Origin: JBDSEG01 sp039920165
Lineage (GTDB): Bacteria > Pseudomonadota > Gammaproteobacteria > Burkholderiales > Burkholderiaceae_C
Length of the DNA: 6,053 nt
Direction: 5' to 3'
NCBI GenBank assembly: GCA_039920165.1
Contig: JBDSEG010000119.1
Location: 1-6,053, forward strand
The notes beneath the pieces are model-generated. The model was not told the origin of the DNA. It saw only the letters and a list, made by a program, of their open reading frames with translations, and searched no databases. Below are positions 1 through 6,053 of the stretch, piece after piece (within the stretch, counting starts at the first letter, position 1; each line of letters starts with the position of its first letter). The position numbers were made by a program, and so were the translations under genes.

Positions 1-551
1 GCAGCGACGATTGCCATCTCGTCGCTCAGCCACGGCAGGACGGTGAGGTCGGGGTGCGTCTGTGGCCCTTCGATGAAGCCGACGTCGGCGTCATAAGCCA
101 CTACAGCGGCAATGACTTCGCTGGTGTTGCCGATCGCGAGCTGCACCGGGCTTTCCGGATGCGCCTCTTTCCAGCGCGCGACCATGCCGGGCAGGACGAA
201 TTCGCCGATCGTCAGGCTCGCCGCGACACGCAGCGGAACACGGTGGCTGCCGGTGAAGAGTTGCTGCAACTCGGCGGCGTGCGCGAGCAGCAGTGTTGCC
301 TTCGGCAGTAGCGCCGTGCCGTTCTCGTTGAGAACGAGGCGCCGGCCGACCCGGTCGAAGACGGGCACGCCGAGCACCGACTCGAGTTCTGCGATGGCGG
401 CGCTCGCTGCCGACTGAGAGCGCGCGATGCGCTCGGCGCCGGCGCGCGTCGAGCCGCCGCGAACGACCGCGAGGAAAGCGTCGAGCTGGCGCAGCGTGAA
501 GCGCGTGGCACCTGGAGCGGGGAAAAGTTTTTGACTGATTTCCTGCTTCAT
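1..551 (-). CDS. LysR-type transcriptional regulator, CysL/YeiE-like, partial (C-terminus beyond window)
   Basis: Reading the minus strand from the ATG at 551-549 gives 183 residues, open to the left edge, so about 110-130 C-terminal residues of a normal ~300-aa LysR protein are missing. Residues about 18-77 form the winged helix-turn-helix: FTLRQLDAFLAVV, then RIARSQSAASAAIAELE, then the wing LGVPVFDRVGRRLVLNENG. A linker helix follows (about 78-100). The effector domain starts at about 106 with LRVAASLTIGEFVLPGMVAR and has GNTSEVI (141-147) and DVGFIEGP (156-163). These resemble the CysL/YeiE/CbbR-like branch, some members of which control sulfite reductase or respond to sulfite; that assignment is inference from motif recall. 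The ATG has no good ribosome-binding site. An in-frame GTG at 560-558, ten bases after an AAGGA, is a plausible alternative start that adds three residues. The gene is divergent from soeA, the usual layout for a LysR protein controlling its neighbour and itself. Confidence 0.9.
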   Translation of the reverse strand, partial: MKQEISQKLFPAPGATRFTLRQLDAFLAVVRGGSTRAGAERIARSQSAASAAIAELESVLGVPVFDRVGRRLVLNENGTALLPKATLLLAHAAELQQLFTGSHRVPLRVAASLTIGEFVLPGMVARWKEAHPESPVQLAIGNTSEVIAAVVAYDADVGFIEGPQTHPDLTVLPWLSDEMAIVA

Positions 552-820
552 GCTGACCACGATTGTCCGATCCTTGATCTGACACGGGATGCACACTAAT
601 GAGCCCGCCGGGCGTGGCCGGCAACAGGCTCGGGAGCAGCAACCATCAGGGCGGGGAAGTACCGTAGATCGACATGCTCGTGGTGGCTCAGCCTCGAAGC
701 GATTGATCGAGTTTTACACTCATAATGACATTTATTGTGCGCTTTTTCTTTTGACCATCGGAGCCTACCATTGCACCAGCCGCACAGCTTCGGAGTGCGC
801 CGCCAGCGGAGCCCAAGCCG
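552..820. promoter_or_regulatory. Divergent intergenic regulatory region between the lysR-type gene and soeA
   Basis: This 269-bp gap separates the divergent start codons and carries no convincing gene. Most of it is GC-rich, but about 700-760 is markedly AT-rich against its surroundings and is the likely promoter zone for soeA and possibly for the regulator. Elements seen there are TTGATC at 703-708, TTTACA at 713-718, CATAAT at 721-726 and TTTATT at 731-736. None of them pair with a clean 16-18 bp spacer, so no sigma-70 promoter is called. A weak or activator-dependent promoter would fit LysR control. Confidence 0.55.
713..735. promoter_or_regulatory. Candidate LysR-type operator (T-N11-A box plus ATAA-N6-TTAT dyad)
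   Basis: ATAA at 722-725 and TTAT at 732-735 form a short inverted repeat separated by six bases. Just upstream, T713 to A725 fits the loose T-N11-A rule for LysR-type boxes (TTTACACTCATAA). The site lies in the AT-rich island about 85-110 bp before the soeA start, a sensible place for LysR activation. AT-rich dyads of this size also occur by chance, and binding by the neighbouring regulator is inferred only. Confidence 0.35.
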
Positions 821-3757
821 ATGTTCAAGATCTTTTCGCGTGAGCCGATCCACGACCCGGTCGCGCCTCCCTTGCCTGCGGCGTCGACCGAGGTCAAGAC
901 CACCACCTGCTACATGTGCGCGTGCCGCTGCGGCATTCGCGTGCACCTGCGCAACGGCGAGCTTCGCTACATCGACGGCAACCCGGATCATCCGCTCAAC
1001 AAGGGCGTGATCTGCGCCAAGGGCGCATCAGGGATCATGAAGCAGGTGTCGCCCGCGCGGCTGACGCAGCCACTGTTGCGCAAGGCCGGCAGCGCTCGCG
1101 GCGCCGGCGAGTTCGAACCCATCTCATGGGAGCGAGCGTTCGACCTTCTCGGCGATCGGTTGGCGAAGATCCGCGCCACCGACCCGACCAAATTCGCACT
1201 TTTCACGGGGCGCGACCAGATGCAGGCGCTGACGGGGCTGTTCGCGCGCCAGTTCGGCACGCCGAACTACGCGGCCCACGGCGGCTTCTGCTCGGTCAAC
1301 ATGGCTGCCGGCATGATCTACACGATCGGCGGCAGCTTCTGGGAGTTCGGCGGCCCCGACCTCGAGCGCGCCAAGCTATTCGTGATGATCGGCACCGCCG
1401 AGGACCACCACTCGAACCCGCTGAAGATCGGCATCGGCAAATTCAAGCGAGCGGGTGGCCGCTTCATCTCGATCAATCCGATTCGCACCGGCTATTCGGC
1501 GATCGCCGATGAATGGATCCCGATCAAGCCTGGCACCGACGGTGCGCTGTTCATGGCGTTGCTTCACGAATTGATCGGCAGCGACCTGATCGACCACGCG
1601 TTCCTGAAGCGCTACACCAATGCGCCGCAGCTGGTGGTGCTCGACGATGGCGAGCGGGAAGGCATGTTCGCGCACGACCCGGACCCGGCCAAGGGGCCGC
1701 CCGGCGACGGCCGCCATCCGCACAACAAGCTCGTATTCGATGCCGCCTCGGGAACGATCATGGCCGCTTATCCGGAAGGCATCGCTGCAGGCTGCGACCC
1801 TGCGCTCGCGGGCTACTACACGCTCGCCGACGGCACCCGGGTGGCGCCGTCGTTTCAGTTGCTGCGCACTCGCGTCGAGCCGTGCACTCCCGAATGGGCC
1901 GCTGCGATCACCGGTATTCCTCCCGAGCGCATCAGGAAACTGGCGCGCGAGCTCGGCGAAACGGCCTTGCAGCAGGCATTCGAGCTGCCGATCGCCTGGA
2001 CCGATGCTTGGGGGAAACGGCACCCGACGACGATTGCGCGGCCGGTCGCCTTCCATGCGATGCGCGGCCTGGCGGCGCACTCCAATGGCTTTCATACTGT
2101 GCGTGCCTTGGCGGTGCTGATGAGCGTGCTCGGCACCATCGACGCGCCTGGAGGCTTCCGCCACAAGGCGCCTTACCCCCGCCACATCGTGCCGAACTTT
2201 CGCGCCTTCAACTCGCCCGAGATGCTGAAGCCAAACACACCGCTCAACGCGGCACCGCTCGGCTTTCCCGCCCACCCCGACGAGCTGGCGATCAACGACG
2301 ACGGCTCGCCGATGCGGATCGACCATGCGTTCTCGTGGGAGGCGCCGATCTCAGCGCATGGCCTGATGCACACGGTCATCACCAACGCGACGCGCGGCGA
2401 CCCGTATCGGCTCGACACGCTGATGATCTTCATGGCCAACATGGCGTGGAACTCGACCATGAACACGATGGCCGTTCGCGAAATGCTGAACCGACAAAAC
2501 GCGGATGGAGACTACGAGATTCCGTTTCTCGTCGTCTGCGATGCCTTCCAGAGCGAAACGGTCGCCTTCGCCGACCTGGTGCTGCCCGACACCACCTATC
2601 TCGAGCGCCACGATGTGATGAGCATGCTCGACCGGCCGATCTCCGAGTTCGACGGGCCTGTCGACGCGGTGCGTGTGCCCGTCGTGGCGCCGCTCGGCCA
2701 GTGCAAGCCGTTCCAGGAAGTCTTGATCGAGCTGGCGTCGCGCCTCAAGTTTCCCGCCTTCACCACGCCCGAAGGCGAGCGCAAGTTCAAGAACTACCCG
2801 GACTTCATCGTCAACTTTCAGTTGACGCCCGGCGAGGGCTTCCTGATGGGCTGGCGCGGCATCGACGGCGATCAGCATGTGACCGGCGCACCGAACCCGA
2901 AGCAGTTCGAGATGTACGCCAGGAACAACTGCGTCTTCCAGTACCCCATGCCCGAGAACATGCGGTATATGCGCAACTGGAACCGCGACTACCTCGATTT
3001 CGCGCAATCCAAGCGCTGGCGCCAGCGCAACGACCCGATCCAGCTCGCACTCTATTCCGACGCCCTGCAGACCTTTCGCCTGGCCGCGCTCGGCAAGACC
3101 CGGGGCCGGCAGCCGCCCGAGCACCTGCGCCAGCGAATCGCGACCTACTTCGACCCGCTTCCGTTCTGGTATCCGCCGCTCGAAGACGGCGCAACCGACA
3201 TCGAGGCGTTCCCGCTCAATGCCCTGACGCAGCGGCCGATGGCGATGTACCACTCGTGGGATTCGCAAAACGCCTGGCTGCGTCAGATCCACAGCCACAA
3301 CTATCTCAACGTCAACCCGACGACGGCGCAGGCGGCAGGCATCGCCGACGGCGGCTGGTGCTGGGTCGAGAGCCAGTGGGGCAAGGTGCGCTGCATGCTG
3401 CGCTACAGCGAAGCGGTCGAGCCTGGAACGGTGTGGACCTGGAATGCGATCGGCAAGGCTGACGGCGCCTGGCAGCTCGCACCCGGAGCCGACGAGTCGA
3501 GGAAAGGCTTCCTGCTCAACCATCTCATCTCGGACGAATTGCCGCTGGGCGATGGACGCACGATCAGCAACTCCGACCCCGTGACGGGGCAGGCCGGCTG
3601 GTACGACGTGCGGGTGCGCATCCGCCCCGCCGACGCGGAAGATGAGGAGGTGACGTCGCCGCAGACGCGGACATTGCCCGACACACCGGGCGTGCTCGGC
3701 AAGCGCCGCACCTCGGTCGAGCCGCTCGCCTACTTCGCCGGAAGGACGCGCTCATGA
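821..3757 (+). CDS. soeA: Molybdopterin oxidoreductase, sulfite dehydrogenase (quinone) catalytic subunit SoeA
   Basis: This 978-aa protein of the DMSO reductase family probably oxidises sulfite to sulfate at a Mo-bis(pyranopterin guanine dinucleotide) centre in the cytoplasm. The N-terminal [4Fe-4S] motif is C30-x2-C33-x3-C37-x27-C65, within TCYMCACRCGIRVHL and GVICAKG. The molybdopterin oxidoreductase domain follows, with FALFTGRDQMQALTG, HGGFCSVNMAAGMIYTIGG and IGTAEDHHSNPLKIG. The C-terminal dinucleotide-binding domain spans roughly residues 805-930 (MYHSWDSQNAWLRQIHSHN, WTWNAIGK). Cys157 in HGGFCSVN is the best candidate Mo ligand. There is no twin-arginine signal: the N-terminus MFKIFSREPIHDP is short and polar, so the enzyme should stay in the cytoplasm as SoeA does, unlike DmsA. 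A GGAG at 808-811, nine bases before the ATG, supports the start. Length and motifs match remembered SoeA proteins closely. A related polysulfide or thiosulfate reductase-type enzyme is the main alternative. Confidence 0.88.
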   Translation: MFKIFSREPIHDPVAPPLPAASTEVKTTTCYMCACRCGIRVHLRNGELRYIDGNPDHPLNKGVICAKGASGIMKQVSPARLTQPLLRKAGSARGAGEFEPISWERAFDLLGDRLAKIRATDPTKFALFTGRDQMQALTGLFARQFGTPNYAAHGGFCSVNMAAGMIYTIGGSFWEFGGPDLERAKLFVMIGTAEDHHSNPLKIGIGKFKRAGGRFISINPIRTGYSAIADEWIPIKPGTDGALFMALLHELIGSDLIDHAFLKRYTNAPQLVVLDDGEREGMFAHDPDPAKGPPGDGRHPHNKLVFDAASGTIMAAYPEGIAAGCDPALAGYYTLADGTRVAPSFQLLRTRVEPCTPEWAAAITGIPPERIRKLARELGETALQQAFELPIAWTDAWGKRHPTTIARPVAFHAMRGLAAHSNGFHTVRALAVLMSVLGTIDAPGGFRHKAPYPRHIVPNFRAFNSPEMLKPNTPLNAAPLGFPAHPDELAINDDGSPMRIDHAFSWEAPISAHGLMHTVITNATRGDPYRLDTLMIFMANMAWNSTMNTMAVREMLNRQNADGDYEIPFLVVCDAFQSETVAFADLVLPDTTYLERHDVMSMLDRPISEFDGPVDAVRVPVVAPLGQCKPFQEVLIELASRLKFPAFTTPEGERKFKNYPDFIVNFQLTPGEGFLMGWRGIDGDQHVTGAPNPKQFEMYARNNCVFQYPMPENMRYMRNWNRDYLDFAQSKRWRQRNDPIQLALYSDALQTFRLAALGKTRGRQPPEHLRQRIATYFDPLPFWYPPLEDGATDIEAFPLNALTQRPMAMYHSWDSQNAWLRQIHSHNYLNVNPTTAQAAGIADGGWCWVESQWGKVRCMLRYSEAVEPGTVWTWNAIGKADGAWQLAPGADESRKGFLLNHLISDELPLGDGRTISNSDPVTGQAGWYDVRVRIRPADAEDEEVTSPQTRTLPDTPGVLGKRRTSVEPLAYFAGRTRS
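3740..3746 (+). promoter_or_regulatory. Ribosome-binding site of soeB inside the end of soeA
   Basis: GGAAGGA lies seven bases before the soeB ATG, within the last codons of soeA. It fixes the soeB start at 3754 and, with the ATGA overlap, indicates coupled translation of the two subunits. Confidence 0.75.
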
Positions 3758-4578
3758 TCGACTGGCTCAAGCGCATGCTGCAGTCGAACGCGCTGGCCGA
3801 GGCGCCGTCGCAGGCCCGTGCCGGGGTGCGTGCTGTCGGCGCGCGAACCGGCGTCGCGACGACGATCGACCCGGCGACCATCGGCACCGACCACGGCCCT
3901 TCGCAGACGCTCGCCAAGCAACTGGCGCTGGTGATCGACCTCAACGTCTGCGTCGGCTGCCACGCCTGCGTCACCTCATGCAAGGAATGGAATACGTCGG
4001 GTGCGGCCGGCCCGCTGGTCGACGAGAACGCCTATCGCGCAGGTCCGACCGGCACCTTCTTCAATCGCGTGCAGACCTACGAAGCCGGCAGTTTTCCAGC
4101 CACCGAGACCATCCACTTCCCGAAGAGCTGCCTGCATTGCGAGGAGCCGCCCTGCGTTCCGGTGTGTCCGACGGGTGCCAGCTACAAGCGCGCCGAGGAC
4201 GGCATCGTGCTCGTGGATTACGACAAGTGCATCGGCTGCAAGTACTGCGCCTGGGCCTGCCCCTACGGCGCACGTGAGATCGACGAGGAACGCCAGGTGA
4301 TGACCAAGTGCACCCTCTGCGTCGACCGCATCTACGACGAGACGATGGCAAAGGAAGACCGCCAGCCTGCTTGCGTCAAGGCCTGCCCGACCGGGGCCCG
4401 GCTGTTCGGGGATGTGAAGGATCCGGATTCGGAAGTCTCGCGCGCGATCCGCGAACGCGGCGGCTACTCGCTGCAGCCCGAGTGGGGAACTTCGCCCGCC
4501 AACCAGTATCTGCCGCGCCGCCCGACCGTGGCAGTCGGTGCCAACAAGCCGCTGCCATCGCAGCGCGACTTGTCGTGA
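3754..4578 (+). CDS. soeB: Four-cluster [4Fe-4S] ferredoxin subunit SoeB of sulfite dehydrogenase
   Basis: This 274-aa DmsB/PsrB-type electron-transfer subunit would carry electrons from SoeA to the membrane anchor. Sixteen cysteines fall in four groups: C66-x2-C69-x2-C72-x3-C76; C126-x2-C129-x4-C134-x3-C138; C159-x2-C162-x2-C165-x3-C169; and C186-x2-C189-x17-C207-x3-C211. Together they can bind four [4Fe-4S] clusters. The motifs CPTGASYKR, CIGCKYCAWACPYGAR and CTLCVDRI are typical of the family. No Sec or Tat signal is seen, in line with a cytoplasmic complex. About 55 residues precede the first ferredoxin strand (QLALVIDLNVCVGC). They start with MIDWLKRML and continue as an Ala/Arg/Thr-rich, probably flexible stretch, and short DmsB-type proteins lack such a tail. 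The gene overlaps soeA by four bases (ATGA), so the two are probably made in equal amounts. Confidence 0.9.
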   Translation: MIDWLKRMLQSNALAEAPSQARAGVRAVGARTGVATTIDPATIGTDHGPSQTLAKQLALVIDLNVCVGCHACVTSCKEWNTSGAAGPLVDENAYRAGPTGTFFNRVQTYEAGSFPATETIHFPKSCLHCEEPPCVPVCPTGASYKRAEDGIVLVDYDKCIGCKYCAWACPYGAREIDEERQVMTKCTLCVDRIYDETMAKEDRQPACVKACPTGARLFGDVKDPDSEVSRAIRERGGYSLQPEWGTSPANQYLPRRPTVAVGANKPLPSQRDLS

Positions 4579-4646
4579 ATCCGGAACGAGTTGTGACCGG
4601 GCTTCGCCGGATATCGCCTGTCTAGCGGCAAGCTGCCTCGACGCGT
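4579..4646 (+). other. soeB-soeC intercistronic spacer with possible hairpin
   Basis: A 68-bp gap interrupts an otherwise tight operon. ATCCGG at 4579-4584 can pair with CCGGAT at 4607-4612. Alternatively CCGG at 4597-4600 pairs with CCGG at 4607-4610 around a six-base loop containing TTCG. No T-run follows, so this is not a standard terminator; at most it is an RNA-processing or translation-tuning structure. No Shine-Dalgarno sequence is evident before the soeC ATG. Confidence 0.3.
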
Positions 4647-5582
4647 ATGAACCCCGCTTTTTCTGTGGTCGTCTTCACCACCATTGCCGGCGCGGCGCAG
4701 GGGCTGGTCGTCGCGCTTGCGCTGGCAGCCCTGTTCGGACTGCGGCTCGCGCCCGGCTTCGCGGCGCTGTGCCTGCTCATCGTCGGCGTCATGCTTCTGG
4801 TCGGGTTGGGCGCATCGTTCCTGCACTTGGGCCGTCCTGGGCGCGCGTGGCGCGCTGCGGCGATGTGGCGCACGTCGTGGCTGTCGCGCGAGGTCATCGT
4901 CCTGCCCGCTTTCATCGGCGTCGTCGCTCTATGGTGGCTCGCTCTGCGACTCGGCTGGCCGACGCCCATGACTCGGTTGGTTCTGCCTATGGCGGCGATC
5001 GGCCTCGCTGCCCTGCTCTGGTATTGCACCGCGATGATCTACGCCTGTCTGCGCTTCATCGAGGAATGGGCGCAGCCTCTCACCGTCGTCAACTTCGTGC
5101 TGCTCGGCTTGTCGTCAGGCGGGTTGCTTGCCGCTGCGCTCGGCGTCCTCGGCGGCGAAGCGGCGTTCGTCGCCGTCACCGGCCCGGCAGCGCTGCTGGC
5201 GACGCTTGTCGCATGGGTCTGCCGCACGCTCGCGCTGCGTCACAACGCCGCGCTGCGCCACCGGACGACGCTGCAGTCGGCCACCGGAATCACATCGCCG
5301 CGATTGGTGCAGAAATCGATGGGCATGTCGGCCGGATCGTTCAATACGCGCGAGTTCTTTCACCGCGCTTCGCCGCAAGGCTTGCGGCAGGTGAAGCTGG
5401 CACTGGTCGTGCTCGGCTTCGCCGTGCCGGCGCTGCTGGCAGCCTGGGCGCTCGTGAGCGGCGTGGTCTGGTCCTATGTGCTGGCCGTGCTGGTGCAGGT
5501 GCCGGGCCTCGTTGCCGACCGCTGGTACTTTTTCGCGCAGGCCAAGCATCCGCAGAACCTCTACTACCAGACGGTGGGCTGA
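4647..5582 (+). CDS. soeC: DmsC-family membrane anchor SoeC, quinone-reducing subunit of sulfite dehydrogenase
   Basis: This 311-aa polytopic membrane protein would anchor SoeAB to the inner face of the cytoplasmic membrane and pass electrons to quinone. Hydrophobic segments lie at about residues 8-30, 37-59, 82-101, 111-134, 146-168, 174-192, 248-270 and 273-291, giving eight predicted helices as in DmsC-type anchors. Family-like features are the N-terminus MNPAFSVVVFTTIAGAAQGL, the loop SFLHLGRPGRAWRA (57-70) and SWLSREV (77-83). A hydrophilic segment at about 193-247 (RHNAALRHRTTLQSATGI, TREFFHR) separates helices 6 and 7. The start is chosen because the following residues match how DmsC proteins begin, although no clear ribosome-binding site precedes it. 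Its place directly after soeAB supports SoeC rather than a lone DmsC. An NrfD-type anchor is less likely given these motifs. Confidence 0.87.
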   Translation: MNPAFSVVVFTTIAGAAQGLVVALALAALFGLRLAPGFAALCLLIVGVMLLVGLGASFLHLGRPGRAWRAAAMWRTSWLSREVIVLPAFIGVVALWWLALRLGWPTPMTRLVLPMAAIGLAALLWYCTAMIYACLRFIEEWAQPLTVVNFVLLGLSSGGLLAAALGVLGGEAAFVAVTGPAALLATLVAWVCRTLALRHNAALRHRTTLQSATGITSPRLVQKSMGMSAGSFNTREFFHRASPQGLRQVKLALVVLGFAVPALLAAWALVSGVVWSYVLAVLVQVPGLVADRWYFFAQAKHPQNLYYQTVG

Positions 5583-5706
5583 GCCGCAGCGTTGCGTCGC
5601 TGTCGCAGGCGTCGGCCCCGCGTGGATCGCCTGCCCGACGCTCTCGTGCGCCACCGGGGACGACGAGTTGAACGCGGCTTCGGTCGTCGGTCAACGTTCG
5701 CTTATC

Positions 5707-5734
5707 TGGAGGCGGGGTCGGAATCGAACCGGCG
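5707..5734 (-). repeat. tRNA-Cys-like 3' end fragment, probable attachment-site core
   Basis: On the minus strand these 28 bases read as the end of a tRNA: the T-arm with loop TTCGATT, then CCGAC, then acceptor-strand bases ending in T-CCA. The discriminator U before CCA is typical of tRNA-Cys, and the string resembles remembered proteobacterial tRNA-Cys ends. It is not a working gene. The D-arm and anticodon arm are absent to the right, the acceptor strand seems one base short (six bases instead of seven before the discriminator), and the T-stem has an A-C mismatch. Such 3'-end copies are left where a tyrosine-recombinase element integrates into a tRNA gene. Confidence 0.7.
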
Positions 5735-5753
5735 CTAGCGTCATAGGGGAAAC

Positions 5754-5768
5754 GTCTAACGAAAAGAC
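5754..5768. repeat. Short inverted repeat GTCT-N7-AGAC beside the tRNA fragment
   Basis: GTCT at 5754-5757 and AGAC at 5765-5768 flank seven bases; the arms extend by one base with one mismatch beyond. It sits 20 bases from the tRNA fragment and 14 bases before the first arm-like repeat. It could be part of a recombinase or excisionase site, or chance. Confidence 0.25.
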
Positions 5769-5781
5769 ATGTAATTTGCCC

Positions 5782-5802
5782 TTACCATCAGTATTACCAT
5801 CA
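5782..5802 (+). repeat. Direct repeat pair TTACCATCA, 12-bp period (candidate integrase arm sites)
   Basis: TTACCATCA occurs exactly twice, at 5782-5790 and 5794-5802, one start 12 bp after the other. Short, closely spaced direct repeats next to a tRNA 3' end are typical of the arm-type binding sites of tyrosine integrases. The assignment is by position and pattern; no integrase gene is visible in the window. Confidence 0.5.
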
Positions 5803-5869
5803 AGCGCATCTCTGTCCGCGGTTCGAGGCAGCCACATTGCGGGGCGTATAGCCAGAAAAGTTTTTGAGA

Positions 5870-5888
5870 TACCCCCAAACGTACCCCC
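5870..5888 (+). repeat. Direct repeat pair TACCCCC, 12-bp period (second candidate arm-site pair)
   Basis: TACCCCC occurs at 5870-5876 and 5882-5888, again with a 12-bp period. With the upstream pair it fits a shared core TACC[AC][TC]C. The matching spacing and related core argue that the four copies are binding sites of one protein. Confidence 0.45.
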
Positions 5889-6053
5889 CGAGCGGGGCGG
5901 CACGGCTCCGTCGGCCGACGCGCTCGAAACGCCGCCCAAGCGCCGACCGCGCTCGGTGCGTAGGCGCTGCTGCTGTGGCGCCGGTACCCGCAGACGGAGA
6001 AGCTGCCAACGCGCCTTTCGTAAGTCGGCGCATCCGGGTACAGTCATTTGCTC

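Larger units (their letters stand above)
5583..6053. other. Non-coding tail with attachment-site features, no convincing gene
   Basis: Nothing in this 471-bp stretch reads as a recognisable protein on either strand; the open frames have no family motifs and look compositional. Just after the soeC stop, CAGCG (5587-5591) and CGCTG (5598-5602) can form a small hairpin, but no T-run follows, so a rho-independent terminator is not supported. The segment 5740-5880 has visibly lower GC than the soe genes. The tRNA-like fragment and repeats listed separately are the only structured elements. Confidence 0.6.

Noticed and set aside
91..642. Minus-strand 183-codon open frame overlapping the regulator
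   Set aside because: Its product is Arg/Ala-rich with no domain, and another minus-strand frame encodes a clear LysR protein over the same bases; this is a GC-driven shadow.
589..843. 84-codon + strand open frame in the divergent intergenic region
   Set aside because: It crosses the promoter island and overlaps the soeA start in another frame; no domain or ribosome-binding site seen.
1513..3462. 649-codon + strand open frame inside soeA
   Set aside because: Arg/Ala-rich composition and no motifs; the soeA frame carries all family motifs across the same region.
2351..3523. 390-codon minus-strand open frame antisense to soeA
   Set aside because: Long antisense frames are common opposite high-GC3 genes; no recognisable domain or ribosome-binding site.
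5587..5602. Hairpin CAGCG-N6-CGCTG just after soeC as a terminator
   Set aside because: The stem is only five or six pairs and no T-run follows, so a rho-independent terminator is not supported.
4538..5671. 377-codon + strand open frame overlapping soeC
   Set aside because: Low-complexity Arg/Ala-rich product; the soeC frame has eight hydrophobic helices and DmsC motifs.
5691..6047. 118-codon minus-strand open frame in the tail
   Set aside because: It runs through the tRNA-like fragment and the repeat pairs, has no recognisable domain, and its composition looks like non-coding GC-rich DNA.
1..6053. CRISPR array, riboswitch or rRNA
   Set aside because: No regularly spaced long repeats, no recognisable riboswitch core and no rRNA-like segments were seen on either strand.

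Overview
The window is GC-rich with compact, high-GC3 genes. Gene content and protein style suggest a proteobacterium, most likely a beta- or alphaproteobacterium; this is an inference and no marker fixes the taxon. Its core is a three-gene operon on the + strand for a membrane-bound, cytoplasm-facing molybdoenzyme of the DMSO reductase family. The enzyme best matches the quinone-linked sulfite dehydrogenase SoeABC. A LysR-type regulator is transcribed divergently and is cut by the left edge of the window.

Layout: (1) 1-551, minus strand, N-terminal 183 residues of a LysR-type regulator whose effector domain looks like the CysL/YeiE branch. (2) 552-820, divergent intergenic region with an AT-rich island and an ATAA-N6-TTAT dyad, the likely promoter and operator. 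(3) 821-3757 soeA, catalytic Mo-bis-PGD subunit. (4) 3754-4578 soeB, four-cluster ferredoxin subunit, overlapping soeA by 4 bp. (5) 4647-5582 soeC, a DmsC-type membrane anchor with about eight helices. (6) 5583-6053, no convincing gene, but it holds the 3' end of a tRNA-Cys-like gene (minus strand) followed by two pairs of short direct repeats, each pair spaced exactly 12 bp. This looks like the attachment site of a tyrosine-recombinase element.

How it works together (known for the family, inferred here): SoeA oxidises sulfite to sulfate at the molybdenum centre in the cytoplasm. Electrons pass through its own [4Fe-4S] cluster and the four clusters of SoeB to SoeC, which delivers them to membrane quinone. 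No Tat signal is visible on SoeA, which agrees with a cytoplasmic site. The divergent regulator probably senses sulfite or a related sulfur compound.

The operon itself is a recognisable system, not a new one. The least expected structure is the putative attachment site at 5707-5888. Its polarity suggests that the integrated element lies to the right of the window, with the soe operon in the flank.
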